DNA of 64,000 nt, taken from contig NC_073305.1 in assembly GCF_027595985.1 (NCBI RefSeq), positions 179,817,949 to 179,881,948 of the forward strand, read 5' to 3'. The notes under the pieces are model-generated. The model was not told the origin of the DNA and searched no databases. It saw only the letters and a list, made by a program, of their open reading frames with translations. Origin of the DNA: Sorex araneus (lineage: Eukaryota > Chordata > Mammalia > Eulipotyphla > Soricidae). Each line of letters begins with the position of its first letter. Within the stretch, counting starts at the first letter, position 1. The position numbers and the translations under genes were made by a program. This document shows, one piece after another, positions 1 through 11,188 of the stretch.

Positions 1-322
1 ATTCAGGCTCTCAGCACAAGAGAGCTGACAGAGAAATTAAGACAATGAGTTAGTGCACCAACATACAATACAGATATGAGGAGCAGAACCGGGGCTGTGT
101 CACATAGCCAATCAGCATACAATTGGGATCTGAAGAGCAGGAACTGGGCTCTTTCACATAGCCAATCAGCAGGCTTCTGAAAGACCCTTATTTTATCCTT
201 GCCTGGTGTCACATTTGCAGCCATCTGATTCTTTTCTATCTCCTTTTTCCTGCAATTCTATTCTTTTTTTGGATGCACTTTGCAAACCCTTTGTATTCTA
301 AGATCTAAACTATTTTATCTAG

Positions 323-510
323 GGCTGGAGCAATAGCACAGTGGGTAAGGCATTTGCCTTGCACCCGGCCGACCCAAATTCGATTCCCAGCATCCCATGT
401 GGTCCCCTGAGCACCACCAGGAGTAATTCCTGAGCGCAGAGCCAGGAGTAACCCCTGTGCATCGCTGGGTGTGACCTAAAAAGCAAAAAAAAAAACAAAA
501 AAAAAAACAC
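323..510 (+). mobile_element. SOR-A SINE with 20-bp target duplication
   Basis: A full-length tRNA-headed shrew SINE: Pol III box A and box B regions in the head, the body with CATCCCATGTGGTCCCCTGA, then an A-rich tail. The flanks CTAAACTATTTTATCTAGGG repeat exactly at 305-324 and 511-530, showing one clean insertion. Confidence 0.93.
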
Positions 511-649
511 CTAAACTATTTTATCTAGGGGAACATCCCAACCTTCTGAGTGTTTTTGGTTTTGTCTTGTTTGTTAGGGTCTGATAACCCACTCCCACTC
601 ATTGGCTTTCTCCCTTCTGTTGGGTTTGACAGTTCTTAGAAAATTATTC

Positions 650-797
650 TGAAACCAGGGTGATAGCTCAAAGAACTGGAGCAAATAGAACCTGTCCCCA
701 GCACCACATTGGCCCCAGGCACTTCTGGAACTTACTTCTGAGCACTCTGAGAACTTCAGGAGAGACCAGGCTCCCAGCATTGCCCAGGGTGACCCCG
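650..797 (+). mobile_element. Old, diverged SOR-like SINE
   Basis: Retains the CCCCAGCACCACATTGG and CTTCTGAGCACTCTGAG blocks of the SINE body and the closing GGGTGACCCC, but the head is badly decayed. Confidence 0.55.
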
Positions 798-894
798 CTA
801 ATAAGTGTATATTATTCTAATGGATAGTTGGACAAGATGTTGAGCATTTTATGGAGTTATTTTGACCAGAGTTCAAATAAGAGAATGATCTTTT

Positions 895-1066
895 TGTTTG
901 TTAGTTTCTGGGCTACACTCACCCATGCTCGGGGTTTACACCTGACTCGCTGCTGAGCGGTCATTCCCGGTGGTACTCAGAGACCTTATAGGGCTCTAGG
1001 GATTGAACCCGGGTATACTGCATGCAATGTAAGTACCTTACTCTCTGTACTATCTCTCCGGGTCCA
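895..1066 (-). mobile_element. SOR-A SINE, diverged
   Basis: Reverse-oriented body (GGTGGTACTCAGAGACC) followed by the head complement GATTGAACCCGGGT and CTGTACTATCTCTCCGG. Confidence 0.8.
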
Positions 1067-1126
1067 GAAATGGACCTAAGCCTAAGAAAAATGTCCCTGA
1101 GAAGCTACTTAAAATTTTTGCATTCA

Positions 1127-1312
1127 GGGTTGGAGCAATAGTATAATGGTGGGGCTTTTGCCTTGCACCCAGCTGACCCCTGGTTCTATCCCCAGCATCC
1201 TATGGGTCCCCCAAGCACCAGCATGAGTAATTTCTGAGTGCAGGACATAGGGGTAACCCTTATCGCTCGGTGCGCTCCCCTCCCCCACTAAAAGAAAAAG
1301 AATAAAAAAAAA
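1127..1312 (+). mobile_element. SOR-A SINE
   Basis: Head GGTTGGAGCAATAGTATAATGG, box-B-like GGTTCTATCCC, body and A-rich tail are all present but diverged. The sequence between here and 1,850 is A/T-rich with no gene. Confidence 0.85.
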
Positions 1313-1849
1313 CCATTAAAAAAATTGTGTGTTCATGTAGTCACTTTCCCTTAAGCAACAAAATATACAAATAGTATAATTAATGGAAAGATGTGCTGTA
1401 ATTAATTTAACTGGGAAATTAGAGACATAGTAAGATTTAGCATGTTAGGGGCAAAAAGTCACTTCGTAAAATTTTATGGTCTATAGAATAAAATTCAGAT
1501 TACTTCACAGTAAAAATAAATTTTAGTTTTGACATTTTCCCTGAGCTGAACTTTGCTTATGACATGTCACATATTTACCATGTACTCATCACTTATGTTC
1601 ATGGTACTTTCAGCTGCTATCTCTTGCATAAGTTGACCATAGAAAGTGCCTTTTTGTTAAACCTTTTTGTTAAAAAGCTGATACCTGGACATTGTTATCT
1701 CTTTGTCAGCCTAAATTGACTAAGTATGCATGAAGTAACTTCTTCCATTACTGCAACTAATTTATAATGAATTCTAAGCAGCTGAAAACTGAATATTCTT
1801 TCATTTTTACCTTACCTTACCAGAATTAAAAAAATAGAAAAGTAAGCAA

Positions 1850-2022
1850 TTTTTTTTTTGGCTTTTTGGGTCATATCCAGGGATGCACAGGCGTTACTCC
1901 TGGCTTTAGTACTCAGAAATTACTCCTGGTGGTGCTCAGGGGACCATATGGGATGCTGGGAATCGAATCCGGGTCGGCCATGTGCAAGGCAAACGCCCGA
2001 CCCGCTGTACTCCAGCCCCAGC
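1850..2022 (-). mobile_element. SOR-A SINE with target duplication
   Basis: Complete reverse-oriented copy, from a poly-T run through GGCTTTTTGGGTC to ACTCCAGCCCC. AAGCAATTTTT occurs on both sides (from 1844 and from 2025), the target duplication. Confidence 0.9.
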
Positions 2023-2025
2023 AAG

Positions 2026-3795
2026 CAATTTTTAATCCTACTTCAAATAGTCCTGCCTGGATCAACTTATCAATAAAAACCTACTCACATCAAACTATAT
2101 TAATAGAGACAAAATAAGTGAAATAATAACTAAACTTTATTATATATTTTAGCTATATTTTTGCTTAGTTAATTATTATGAAGTTCAGATCTACATTCTA
2201 GAAATTATTATGGGATTTTCCATCAATGAATGGACTAATCAGATGTTGGGTTCAACAATAGGAGTTATTATAGACTGAAGAAAATAAAAATTCCCTCAAA
2301 GGGATTTCCTACTTTGTAATTGAAGCAAAGGTGTCAGAGTTGTGAGAGGGAAAATCTTTACTGCATTAGGTACCAGCAAAAAAAATTCATGTAAGTAAGA
2401 AATCATGATAACTGAAAGGAAGGAACTCTCAAAGGATTTCTTCATTTTAATGGATTTGCATAACCCTCATATAATATTGAAATTGTTAAATATATTGATT
2501 CTTGCTAATCTAGAATGAATGTGCTTAGTTTTATGCTTCCTTATGTGTTATTTTAACATATGTTGGGAAATGTTGTCTATAAGTCTTAATTCAGCAGATA
2601 ACAAGCATGAAATTTCCATGTCCTGGTGAGAACAACACTTTCACATCTCTGTGAAAACTCTCTGTTTCTTCTTTTACCACATGGAAGGACAGAAAATATG
2701 GCAAGACCCTCTAGGCTAAAATGAAAATATAAAATTTTTTCTAGGAAACAAAGCTGAAGAGTGAAAAGAGTCGAATCTCCGAAGGAACACCTAATTAAGT
2801 GAAAAAAAGTCAGGGCACAGAGGATAACATAAATGGTTATTTTGAACCATTATTGACCACAGGAAGAAAAGGGAATAAAATTGTCACACTTTCTCCTATC
2901 TGACAAAGTCTAAAGGTTTCTAGGTCACCGTGTACCCAGTTTCATAAAGTGACTTTGAGATGTCACATAACTATATAATTTATCCTTTGGCTGAAGCTAA
3001 TCAAATAAACCAGGTGGTCTCTGAGGATCAGGTTGACCCTGACCTGGGTGTATTCATTCTCCATCACTTGTTCAATGAGGAAACGATTTCAGACTCAGAC
3101 AGCCTTAAAAATAACAGAAGGAACAGTTTTGCACGAACCTATACATTAGGTCAGGGGAAAATAACTATTTTCAGATGGCTTTTCTTTCCAACACTTGATT
3201 ATACTCATTATGTTTTGACGTTAGATTTTCCAAGCTGGCCAACCTTAATAGGAGCAAGAGAAGAAAAGCTACAGTGACATCACAACCACTGCTGAGAGGG
3301 GGACAGAAATAATGTGTGAGAATATCAATCCAACTGGGTTCTTGTATAAGAAGTTATCACTTTTGTCCTGGAATATCATAAGAAAAATTGTCCAAGATAT
3401 TGAGAGAGGAAATTCACCAGATTACAGCAAGTGAGGCCATCTTAAAAAACTATCCACTGCATTTTTGCAACCAAAAATAAAAAAAGATGAATAACTTAAA
3501 AAGCACATTTTCCCATTTTTTAGTGTCACCGGTGCCTTATTAATGATTCACTCAAACTGCTAAGTTTAAGATGAATAGCATTTCAATTATGTGAACTGGA
3601 ATGTATGCGATGGTAATTATTCCTTCATTTATCTTGGCCTGTGATTAATTTCCTAAAACCTCTTCTAGACAACATCAGAGTTGTTTAATCACTCATAAAT
3701 AAATTATGTGATTTTACTTTTCCCAATTTTTCCAAAAGTCACAATATACATAGTTACCATTCTACAAAATATTCAAAAACATATTTCATTTATTT
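2026..3795. other. Intergenic, no gene recognised
   Basis: A/T-rich single-copy-looking sequence. An uninterrupted frame of 105 codons at 2960-3277 (+) has no recognisable domain, signal or splice context, and I do not call it a gene. Confidence 0.6.
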
Positions 3796-3990
3796 TTGTC
3801 TATTCTGTTTGAGGGCCACACCCAGAGGTGCTCAGAGGTTACTCCTGGCTCTGTGCTTAGGTATCATTTCTGGTGGTGCTCAGAAATTACTACTTCTGGT
3901 TCTCGGGACCATGTGAGGTGCTGGGGATTAAACCCAGGGCAGCCACATGCGGGGCAAATGCCATATTCTCTGTACTAATTCTATGGTCCC
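3796..3990 (-). mobile_element. SOR-A SINE with internal expansion
   Basis: Reverse-oriented copy beginning GGGCCACACCCAGAGGTGCTC. The segment TTACTNCTGG recurs, which makes it about 20 bp longer than other copies. Sequence to its right up to 4,690 shows no gene. Confidence 0.75.
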
Positions 3991-4692
3991 TCAAAAACAT
4001 TTTAAAGAATCAAACAGTTATGTATCACTTGCTTAAAAAAATAAAGCTCCTTTCACTCCTTATATATATCCTACTCTTCAAGCAGCTTTTTAATTTTGTT
4101 TTTTTTAGCTCCTTATGATCTACTTTGGTAACCACTACCTGAGTTTTTAGTTTAGGGGAGTATCTATGGACTTGGTGCTCCAGAGACTGAAGACTTTGTT
4201 CTTTCTCTCAACATTTCCTACTCCTACGGGTATACTTGCTCCTTCCCCATTCTGCCTTAATTGCATATTATGGTTGGTAAATACTTAGTACCAAGCCATG
4301 TAGTTCACTCCAATGACTTGTATAACATTATTCCTCTCTGTAGTCTTCAAATATTTGTTTGGAGAGTTTCCCATGTATGTAAAATTAATTTATCTACCAT
4401 GCATATCCCAATTTGCAAAACTCTCATCTCATTAGCCTTGAAGATTTTAGACCTAGTCTATTAATTTCATTTTTCCTGAAGTCTCCTGAACCAATCACAT
4501 ATGAACTGTCTTGTTTCTGGTCTTCGTTCTGAGAGATCCTGAGGATCTACTAGGCTATTTTGGCTCTTTTGCTTCCCCACTGGATGCCGTCTCATTTTTA
4601 ATGGAATGTATTCTCCAGATGTGCAAATGGTTCTAATGAGAAATTCTAGTCACACTTGTCTTTTGGATTATTTAAGTTGTTTCTCTTTTCTA

Positions 4693-4881
4693 AATTTTTT
4701 TAATTGAATCACTATGAGATACACAGTTACAAATTTGTTCATGATTGGGTTTCAGTCATATAATATTCCAACACCCATCCCTTCACCAGTGTACATTTCC
4801 CATCACCAATGTCCTCAGTTTCCCTTCAGCCCCCTAATGCCCCTCCCTGCCTGCCTTTTTGGCAGGCACTTTTCTTCTCCC

Positions 4882-4924
<43 letters not shown>

Positions 4925-5190
4925 TTCTGTCTCTCTCTCTCCTTTTGAACATTGTGGTTTATAATAAAGATACTGAAAGGTTTTCATATTTGTCCCTTTA
5001 CCTACTTTTAACACTCAGTTCTTGTCCAGAATGATAATTTCTAACTATTATTGTCATACTGGCCCCCTCTCTAGCCTATCTGCCCTTGACCCACATGCAC
5101 TTGTGGCAAGCTTCCAACCACTGATTGACCATCCTCTGGCCCCTGTTTTTCCTGGCCATTGATATTAATCTCATATTAAGTATTTTTTTC
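4693..5190 (-). mobile_element. L1 3' UTR fragment
   Basis: Matches the other L1 3' ends in this window: TTTAATTGAATCACTATGAG, TTGGGTTTCAGTCATA-like, CACCAGTG and CCCATCACCAATGTCC blocks, a purine-rich tract on the element strand, and the distal block TATTATTGTCATACTGG. It is truncated before ORF2. Confidence 0.85.
4886..4941. repeat. (TC)n microsatellite inside the L1 3' UTR
   Basis: About 35 uninterrupted bases of TC, then interrupted TC. It sits exactly where other L1 copies here carry the 3' UTR polypurine tract (GA-rich on the element strand). Confidence 0.95.
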
Positions 5191-5509
5191 CTTTATGGAA
5201 GTGGTTAAAATTTCTTCTTTCAAATGTTCTGAAGTTGCACCACAAAATACCCATGTGGGTTCTGTTTTCACTTATTTTAAGGACTTAGCATTGTTCTCAT
5301 TTTCAATATGAAGACTCAGTTCATTCAGTTCTGAGAAGTTTATAATTTTTGAACAATTTTTCCTATTTTTTTAATCCTCTCTGGTTTCCTTTGATATAAA
5401 CATTGGGTCATAACTTTACTAATTGTCTCTTTTGTATATTCCTTTGCTCTAGTATAAATGTACATATTATATATATGTATACATGTGTATACTATATAGT
5501 GTATTGTAT

Positions 5510-5880
5510 CACTTGTATCACTTGTCATCCTGTTAATCTTTGATTTGCTCAAGGGGGCACCAGTGATGTTTCCATTTTTCCCTGTCACATGCTAGTATAG
5601 CCCAATGATATCTGCTCGCTCCAGGAACAGGAAGAGCCTCAAATCATTCATTCAGGGTTTTGACAAAGAAGTCTGACCATCTCACTGGTGGGTGGCCACT
5701 CGGTCTTTTGACGTCCCGTGGAATCCAGTCGGTAACAGCTCTAGTCCAGCGGTCGTCTCTGAATTGCATTACGTGTCCGGCCCATCTGATTTTTGACGCC
5801 TTGGCAAATGAGACAGAGTCCCTGATTCTTGACCATAGACAGAGGTTGGAATTCTGGATTCCTTTTCTCACTTGATACTC
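5510..5880 (-). mobile_element. RTE-clade LINE, C-terminal coding fragment
   Basis: On the minus strand a 75-codon open frame (5871-5644) reads IRWAGHVMQF, then DDRWTRAVTDWIPRDVKR and PPVRWSDFFVKTLNE. This is the conserved end of RTE-type polyproteins, downstream of the reverse transcriptase. The frame runs on in decayed form toward the 3' tail (ATCACTTGTATCACTTGTCATCC on the plus strand side, near 5510). Heavily 5'-truncated and inactive. Confidence 0.85.
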
Positions 5881-5883
5881 CTA

Positions 5884-6915
5884 GCATGGCTCTTTTGATT
5901 CTGACTTACTTGCATACTTTTGTATACATTGTCTTTTATGTGGAATATTATCATATCTTTTGACTATTGTTTTTAATTTCTGCTACCATATATGTATTAT
6001 TTCCATGAACTTTATCTCACTCTCTGACTGTTCTTTGTAATGAACTCTGTTCATACATACTGCTTTCTGTTTTTGATTATTATTTATAATTTTTTCCAAA
6101 TTACTCTAGATTGAATTCTTTGTTGTTGATATTGGGGTTTTGATGGTGGTAATTCTGTTATTGTGTCTCATTTCAAAATGTGTAAGCTGTCTAGTGAATT
6201 TGGATATCTGGTCATATAAAATCAGACACTCGACTGGGAGTTTTGATAAGAATAAGGCTTTTTCCTGTGGGCTTTGGTGGATATTGTTGCATGATGAAGT
6301 CTAGAGGGGCAAATAATCTCAGTCTCATTAGAATCTGATGCATTTTTATCACTCCAATCTGTCAAATCTCCAATCGTTTCTATCAGTGCTTTAACTTTGA
6401 ACTTGGAACATGGAGTAAAGATGGTAACTCAATTTGCATTCTTTTTTAAATTAAAGGCAGAAAGAGATTTTGTATTTAACACCCAGAAATCTAAATTCTG
6501 CAGCTAGAGAAAATAGGGATTTCTCTTAAGCCAGTCAGATAAACTCTAACCTTTTACATACACCTTGATCCTGAACTTGATATGTCTTCATCAAGCTGGT
6601 TTCTCTAAGAAACCACTAGCAAAGTGCTTTTTATTTGTGTGCACTAAAATTTCTGTGGTTCCTTCAGTGTATTCCATATGTCCTGGGTTCTATACCCAGT
6701 ACTGAAAAAAAATTTTTCTGGTGACATCTCCACAATCAAATAGAATCTTCCTTCTATAAGTATTTGATTATAAATAATGTAGGGTGATAACTGAAGGAAC
6801 TCTTTATCCTACAACTGCAATGGAATTCTGGTGCTTCCTTAGCTTTTGGCATCCAGGTCATTTAATCTAATCAAATAAAAACATTAGTTCCAGATACCTT
6901 TAAAAATAATTTGGA
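5884..6915. other. Intergenic, no gene recognised
   Basis: A/T-rich sequence without a coding frame or repeat that I can name. Confidence 0.5.
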
Positions 6916-6916
6916 G

Positions 6917-7095
6917 GGGACTGGAGTGATAGTAAAGCAGGTAGTGCATTTGCCTTGCATGAGGCCGACCTGGGTTCAATCCCCAGCATCCCATATCGTC
7001 CCTTGAGCACCGCCAGGAGTAATTCCTGAGTGCAAAGCTAGAAGTAACCCCTGTGCATCACCAGGTATGACCCAAAAAGCCAATAATAATAATAA
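6917..7095 (+). mobile_element. SOR-A SINE with (AAT)n tail
   Basis: Full head and body, ending GACCCAAAAAGCC and then an AAT-rich tail that runs into the RTE fragment to its right. Confidence 0.9.
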
Positions 7096-7107
7096 TATTA
7101 ATAATGA

Positions 7108-8062
7108 TAATCACTTTTATCACTTGTCATCCCATTGATCTTCAATTTGCTCGAGTGTCAGTAATGTCTCCATTTGTCCCTATCACATGCTAGTGTAGCC
7201 CAGTGGTATCTGCTCGCTCCAGGAACACGAAGAGCCTCAAACTGTTCATTCAGGGTTTTAATGAAAAAGTCTGACCATCTCACAGGTGGGCGGCCATGCG
7301 GTCTTTTGACGTCCTGTGGAATCCAGTTGGTAACTGCTCTAGTCCAGCAGTAATCTCTGAATCGCATTATGTATCTGGCCCATCTGATTTTCAACGTCTT
7401 GGTGAACGAGACAGCGTCTCTGATTCTTGATTGTCAATGGAGGTCAGAACTCTGGATTCCTTCTCTCATTTGAGTGAAATATGATACTCCTAGCATAGCT
7501 CTTTCAATTCCTCTTTGGGATACCCGAGAATAGCTTTCTCATACTATTTTTGTAGGGCCCAGGTCTTCCTGCATATGTTAGTGCAGGAAGAACGGTGGAG
7601 TCTAAAAGGTGTGCTTGGAGTCAGAGGTTTTTGGTCCTCTTAACTACTTCTTCAACGCTTTTGAAGGCGTTCCACGATGCTCTCTTCTTCCTGCACAGTT
7701 CTGGCGCCAAGTTGTTCCTCATGTTTTGTTCTCAACCCAGGTACACATAGCTGCTGCATTCGGAGATGTTCGTTCCCTTGAGAGCAAATGGAATGTCAGG
7801 GACTAGTTCATTTTTAATGAACATTGTTTTGGTGAGATTCAGCTGCAGTTCGACCTTTCCACACTCACGGTCGAAGTTGGCCAGCATTTGTTCTGTCTGC
7901 TTGGCTAATGTTTGGTGTTATTAGAATGATGTCATCAGAGAAGCAGAGGTGGTATAGTTGCCGACTGTCTATCTTCACTCCCATTCCTTCCCATTCCAGT
8001 CATCGCATGACCTTCTTGAGGGTGGCACTGAAGAGTTTCAGTGAAATGGTATCACCCTGCCT
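7108..8062 (-). pseudogene. RTE-clade LINE fragment with reverse transcriptase motifs
   Basis: The longest RTE fragment here. Read on the minus strand it opens at 8059 with QGDTISLKLF (RT motif 4 region), followed after a stop and about 25 codons by FSDDIILI at 7942-7919, which carries the catalytic DD pair. It continues through decayed sequence to IRWARYIMRF…CWTRAV, PPVRWSDFFIKTLNE and a C-terminal W…RD block ending near 7158. Stops and frameshifts break it several times. The 3' tail at about 7110-7150 matches the RTE copies at 28 and 56 kb. It is truncated on the 5' side at the RT domain. RTE elements encode an endonuclease and reverse transcriptase for their own retroposition; this copy is dead. 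Confidence 0.85.
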
Positions 8063-8121
8063 ATGATGATGATGATGATGATGATGATGATAATGATGAT
8101 GATAATAATAATAATAATTTG
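8063..8121. repeat. (ATG)n / (ATA)n microsatellite
   Basis: About 60 bp of GATGAT repeat passing into AATAAT, at the 5' truncation point of the RTE fragment. Confidence 0.95.
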
Positions 8122-8124
8122 GAG

Positions 8125-8310
8125 GAAGGGAACAGAGATGTGGCTGAGTGGTAGAGAGCTTTGCAGAGATGAATATAAAAGTTCAATTCCTAGGCCTGTT
8201 CCACGTGTCAAAAACATTTCCCCACGAAGCCTGGGGAGCACCACACTAAGTATACAACTCCAGTCACCCCAACAACCAGACACCCCAACAACCTTCCTTT
8301 GCTAAGGAAG
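8125..8310 (+). mobile_element. Old tRNA-headed SINE, uncertain family
   Basis: TGTGGCTGAGTGGTAGAGAG resembles box A and GTTCAATTCCTAGG resembles box B, about 30 bp apart, followed by SOR-like GGGGAGCACCACAC. Strongly diverged. Confidence 0.5.
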
Positions 8311-8354
8311 GCAAAGGTAATTTGGGTGGGGGAATCATTTTGTTCAAACTTTGT

Positions 8355-8612
8355 AGTGAGTCTGGGATATAGCATAGGGGTTAGGGCATGGCCCCATAGT
8401 ACCATAGGGTGCGACACCTGGAGCCCCCAGGAAACTATCGGGTGATCTATTTCATTCCCTGCACTGTGGAGCATAAGTGGTACTACATTCTCCAGCCCTT
8501 GCACTCACCTCTCAGTCAAGAGGGCAGAGAATTGTCAGTGGTGGTGCCAGACTTGAGCATGCTCGGGACCCACCCCTTCAGCATAACTGGAATGCATATT
8601 AAAGTAAAAACA
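8355..8612 (+). mobile_element. Old SINE-like repeat
   Basis: GTCTGGGATATAGCATAGGGGTTAGGGCATGG resembles a decayed head; TGGTGGTGCCAGACTTGAGC and GGGACCCACC resemble SINE body blocks. Weak call. Confidence 0.35.
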
Positions 8613-9149
8613 ATTTATAATATCAGCAGGTTTTAGGTATAAAGTCACATAGACATTTCTTTCTTTATCTCCTGCTCCTGTGGAACCCTCAGTGGTAACT
8701 GTTAGGGATCAATAAAGAAAGGGAATTACTAGGGTATAAGGGATTTACTGCAGGAATTAAATCTTGCACAACTGTGGGAGAACTTAGGAGATAAGAGTCT
8801 TAAGGAATTATCGGTGTTTGTGTTTCAGAAAGATTGGTAGTACCTTGTCAATCATCCTGAAATATCGGTGGCAGAGATAAGTCAGAATCTGCAAGGAAAT
8901 GTGCACAAACGGGTGCTTCCAGTTGTCCCAGTGATAGCCTAGTGCTGGAGGGACGGTCCTCAGGAGGTCACTGTCTTTCTGGTACAGGCTGGGCTTCTCT
9001 TGGTACACTACAAGGGGCTGAAGGAAGACAAGTTGATATCAGAGTAGAGAGAGAACAAACTGGAAATTATTGGAGCCTCTGCACTTGTCCTCGCCACATC
9101 TACCTTGTTAACCTTCCAATGCTGGCACACAGCTGCCCGGCTTAATTTG

Positions 9150-9322
9150 GTGGGATGGGGGAGAGAGCTACACCCGATGATGCTCAGAGCTTACTCCTGA
9201 GTCTATATTCAGGAATCACTTCTGGTGGACTCAAGGGGCCCTATGAGGTGCCTGACATCAGAGCCGGATTGGCCTCGTGCAAGGCAAGTGCCCTACATGT
9301 TATACTCTCTTGCCACCCTTGT
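9150..9322 (-). mobile_element. SOR-A SINE, old
   Basis: Reverse-oriented body GATGCTCAGAGCTTACTCCTGA and CAAGGGGCCCTATGAGGTGC, then GTGCAAGGCAAGTGCCCTAC of the head. Confidence 0.75.
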
Positions 9323-10297
9323 TTGGACATCTTGCTTTATATTTCCAGAACAACTTAAATTTCTTCTTACTAATGTTTTGATAACTCATTTTAATGATTT
9401 TTTGCTTTACCTAAACTTATTCTATTCGCTTATGCTGTATTTAATATTTTCTAATTTTCATTATCCAGAAGAATGGCAAGTTATTCTATTCCTTCTTTAC
9501 TATACATCTCCCCCACCAAAAAATCTGGATAATTTGGTTAAATTAATGAATATTTAATTAGGTCGTTGAGGTAGTTTTATGAGTTTGAATCGAAGGCTGA
9601 AATTTTTTTCTGAACAAATATTTGTTGAGATGGAAGACAAAAATCTATTCATAACCCTTAAATATCCTAATATTAGAGTTGTTTTATTTTGTTATTAACT
9701 AAATAATTATAATTAGCTCAGTTTATTTCTTAGGGAAATAAAGTGCAGGATTATCAGGCATCAACCATAATGAAATTCATTCAGCATCTACCCTTGTGTT
9801 ACCCAAGTGAAAAATTATTTAGAACTCAAGATAAATTGTCTTGTGTGATTAATTGCTTTTTCATTCATCTGTGATGAAATAAAATTTCAATTAGTTTCTA
9901 AGTTATGAGTGACCATTAAATCAGTTTAACTCTCCAAAAAGGTACTTTGTTTTTTTTTTTCAAATTATGTACAAGCTTCTGTTGTAATTATTTTTGGAAA
10001 CAAAGACTTCATCAAATATTTGTGCTGTTGCATAAATGCTGATAGACCTGCCTCTTCCAGATTCATCATTTCATGAACTTTTATGAAAAGAAGAAAGGTA
10101 GAAAGTTATTTCCTTTTAATACAGATGTATTTTTTTCAGAATTTGATGAGCTATTGTTAATATAATTTGTGCATTCCAGGGTTTTTCTAATGCAGAAGAA
10201 GTCTCAAGTCAACCTGAGTGTAGAGAAATACCTTTCATGAGGCACTCTCCCTAACTGTAGGGTGGGGCTGTATTTTGGGGGTACTCTGGAAGCCATT
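9323..10297. other. Intergenic, no gene recognised
   Basis: A/T-rich sequence. Nothing coding or repetitive that I can name. Confidence 0.5.
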
Positions 10298-10313
10298 AAA
10301 AATACACAGGAGG

Positions 10314-10488
10314 GGGGCTGGAGTGATAGCACAGCGGGTAGGGCGTTTGCCTTGCACGCGGCCGACCCGGGTTCGAATCCCAGCATCCCATATGGTCCCC
10401 TGAGCACCGCCAGGGGTGATTCCTGAGTGCATGAGCCAGGAGTGACCCCTGTGCATCGCCGGGTGTGACCCAAAAAGCAAAAAAAAAA
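10314..10488 (+). mobile_element. SOR-A SINE, near-consensus
   Basis: One of the best-preserved copies. The head, body and pure poly-A tail are intact, and the CpGs of the head (GCACGCGGCCGACCCGG) survive, which suggests a young insertion. AAAAATACACAGGAGGG flanks it at 10298-10314 and 10489-10505. Confidence 0.95.
10327..10380 (+). promoter_or_regulatory. RNA polymerase III internal promoter of a SOR-A SINE (box A and box B)
   Basis: Box A TAGCACAGCGG at 10327-10337 and box B GGTTCGAATCC at 10370-10380 both fit the tRNA consensus (TRGYNNARNNG and GGTTCGANTCC), 32 bp apart. This copy could in principle be transcribed; activity is not shown. Confidence 0.75.
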
Positions 10489-10505
10489 AAAAATACACAG
10501 GAGGG

Positions 10506-11188
10506 ACCGCCGAGATGTGATCCCGGGGCCGCACATGAGTGCGGCCTCTCCGCAGCTGCACAAGCATGAATCCAGACCCAGCAAAACCTCTTTCGGCATG
10601 GGCAACTCCTCGCAGAATGTCTCCAGCCTGAGAACTAAGCCTCGGCCCCGTGCCCGCCCAGGAGGGGAAAGGTATTTCTCTCTCTCTCGCCTCTTTCTCT
10701 CCGGGGATGAAGGGCGCGGTGGCCGCCATATTAAGACGACCACAGATTGGGTTTTCAAGCCTGCAATTATCTAATATCTGGAAGAAATCTCCCTGGACTT
10801 CTTGTTAAAGTACAGAAATTCAAAACTGCGCGGCCGCTACTGCGGCCGTGCGACCTTATTTGTCTTCACAGTACGTCTGAATCTAGTGGGGTACTCCTAA
10901 CAACAATAGTGAGGTTTGTGTTGAAATATTGAATGTAACCAAAGTAAACAGAATGTAAAATGAAACTTATCAGTTACAAGGTAGGGGGTGGGGGGCGGGA
11001 TAGGAGGTGTACTGTGTGGTTTTTTTTTTTTTTTTGGTGGTGGTATATGGGCACTGGTGAAGGGATGGTTGTTTCAGCATTGTATAACTGAGACCTAAGC
11101 CCGAAAGCATTGTAATCTTCCACACGGTGATTTAATAAAATAAAAGAAAAAATAAAAAAAAATAAAAATAAAAATAAAAATAATAAAA
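10506..11188 (+). mobile_element. Unclassified CpG-rich composite retroposon, poly-A ended
   Basis: Its left half (10506-10860) is G+C- and CpG-rich, unlike its surroundings. It contains two short perfect inverted repeats (10527-10546 and 10831-10848) and a YY1-like GCCGCCATATT at 10722-10732. Its right half carries GGGCACTGGTGAAGGGATGG and decayed blocks of the L1 3' UTR, ending in a 40-base A-rich tail with an AATAAA. The flanks AAAAATACACAGGAGGG occur at 10489-10505 and 11189-11205, so it arrived by target-primed reverse transcription. It has no convincing protein. It may be an internally deleted L1 (5' UTR joined to 3' UTR) or a non-autonomous composite that uses L1; I do not recognise the family. 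Confidence 0.7.

Noticed and set aside
2960..3277. A 105-codon open frame on the plus strand with an ATG
   Set aside because: No domain, signal peptide, family resemblance or splice context; A/T-rich intergenic DNA of this length yields such frames by chance.
8038..8305. Frames giving long runs of methionine and isoleucine
   Set aside because: Translation of the (ATG)n/(ATA)n microsatellite.
10314..10385. tRNA gene suggested by good box A and box B
   Set aside because: The head does not fold into a full cloverleaf by eye and is followed by the SINE body and poly-A; it is a SINE, repeated dozens of times.
10204..10758. A 184-codon open frame on the minus strand, the longest of the unassigned frames
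   Set aside because: It runs through a SOR-A SINE in reverse and the CpG-rich retroposon; low stop density comes from G+C content, not selection.
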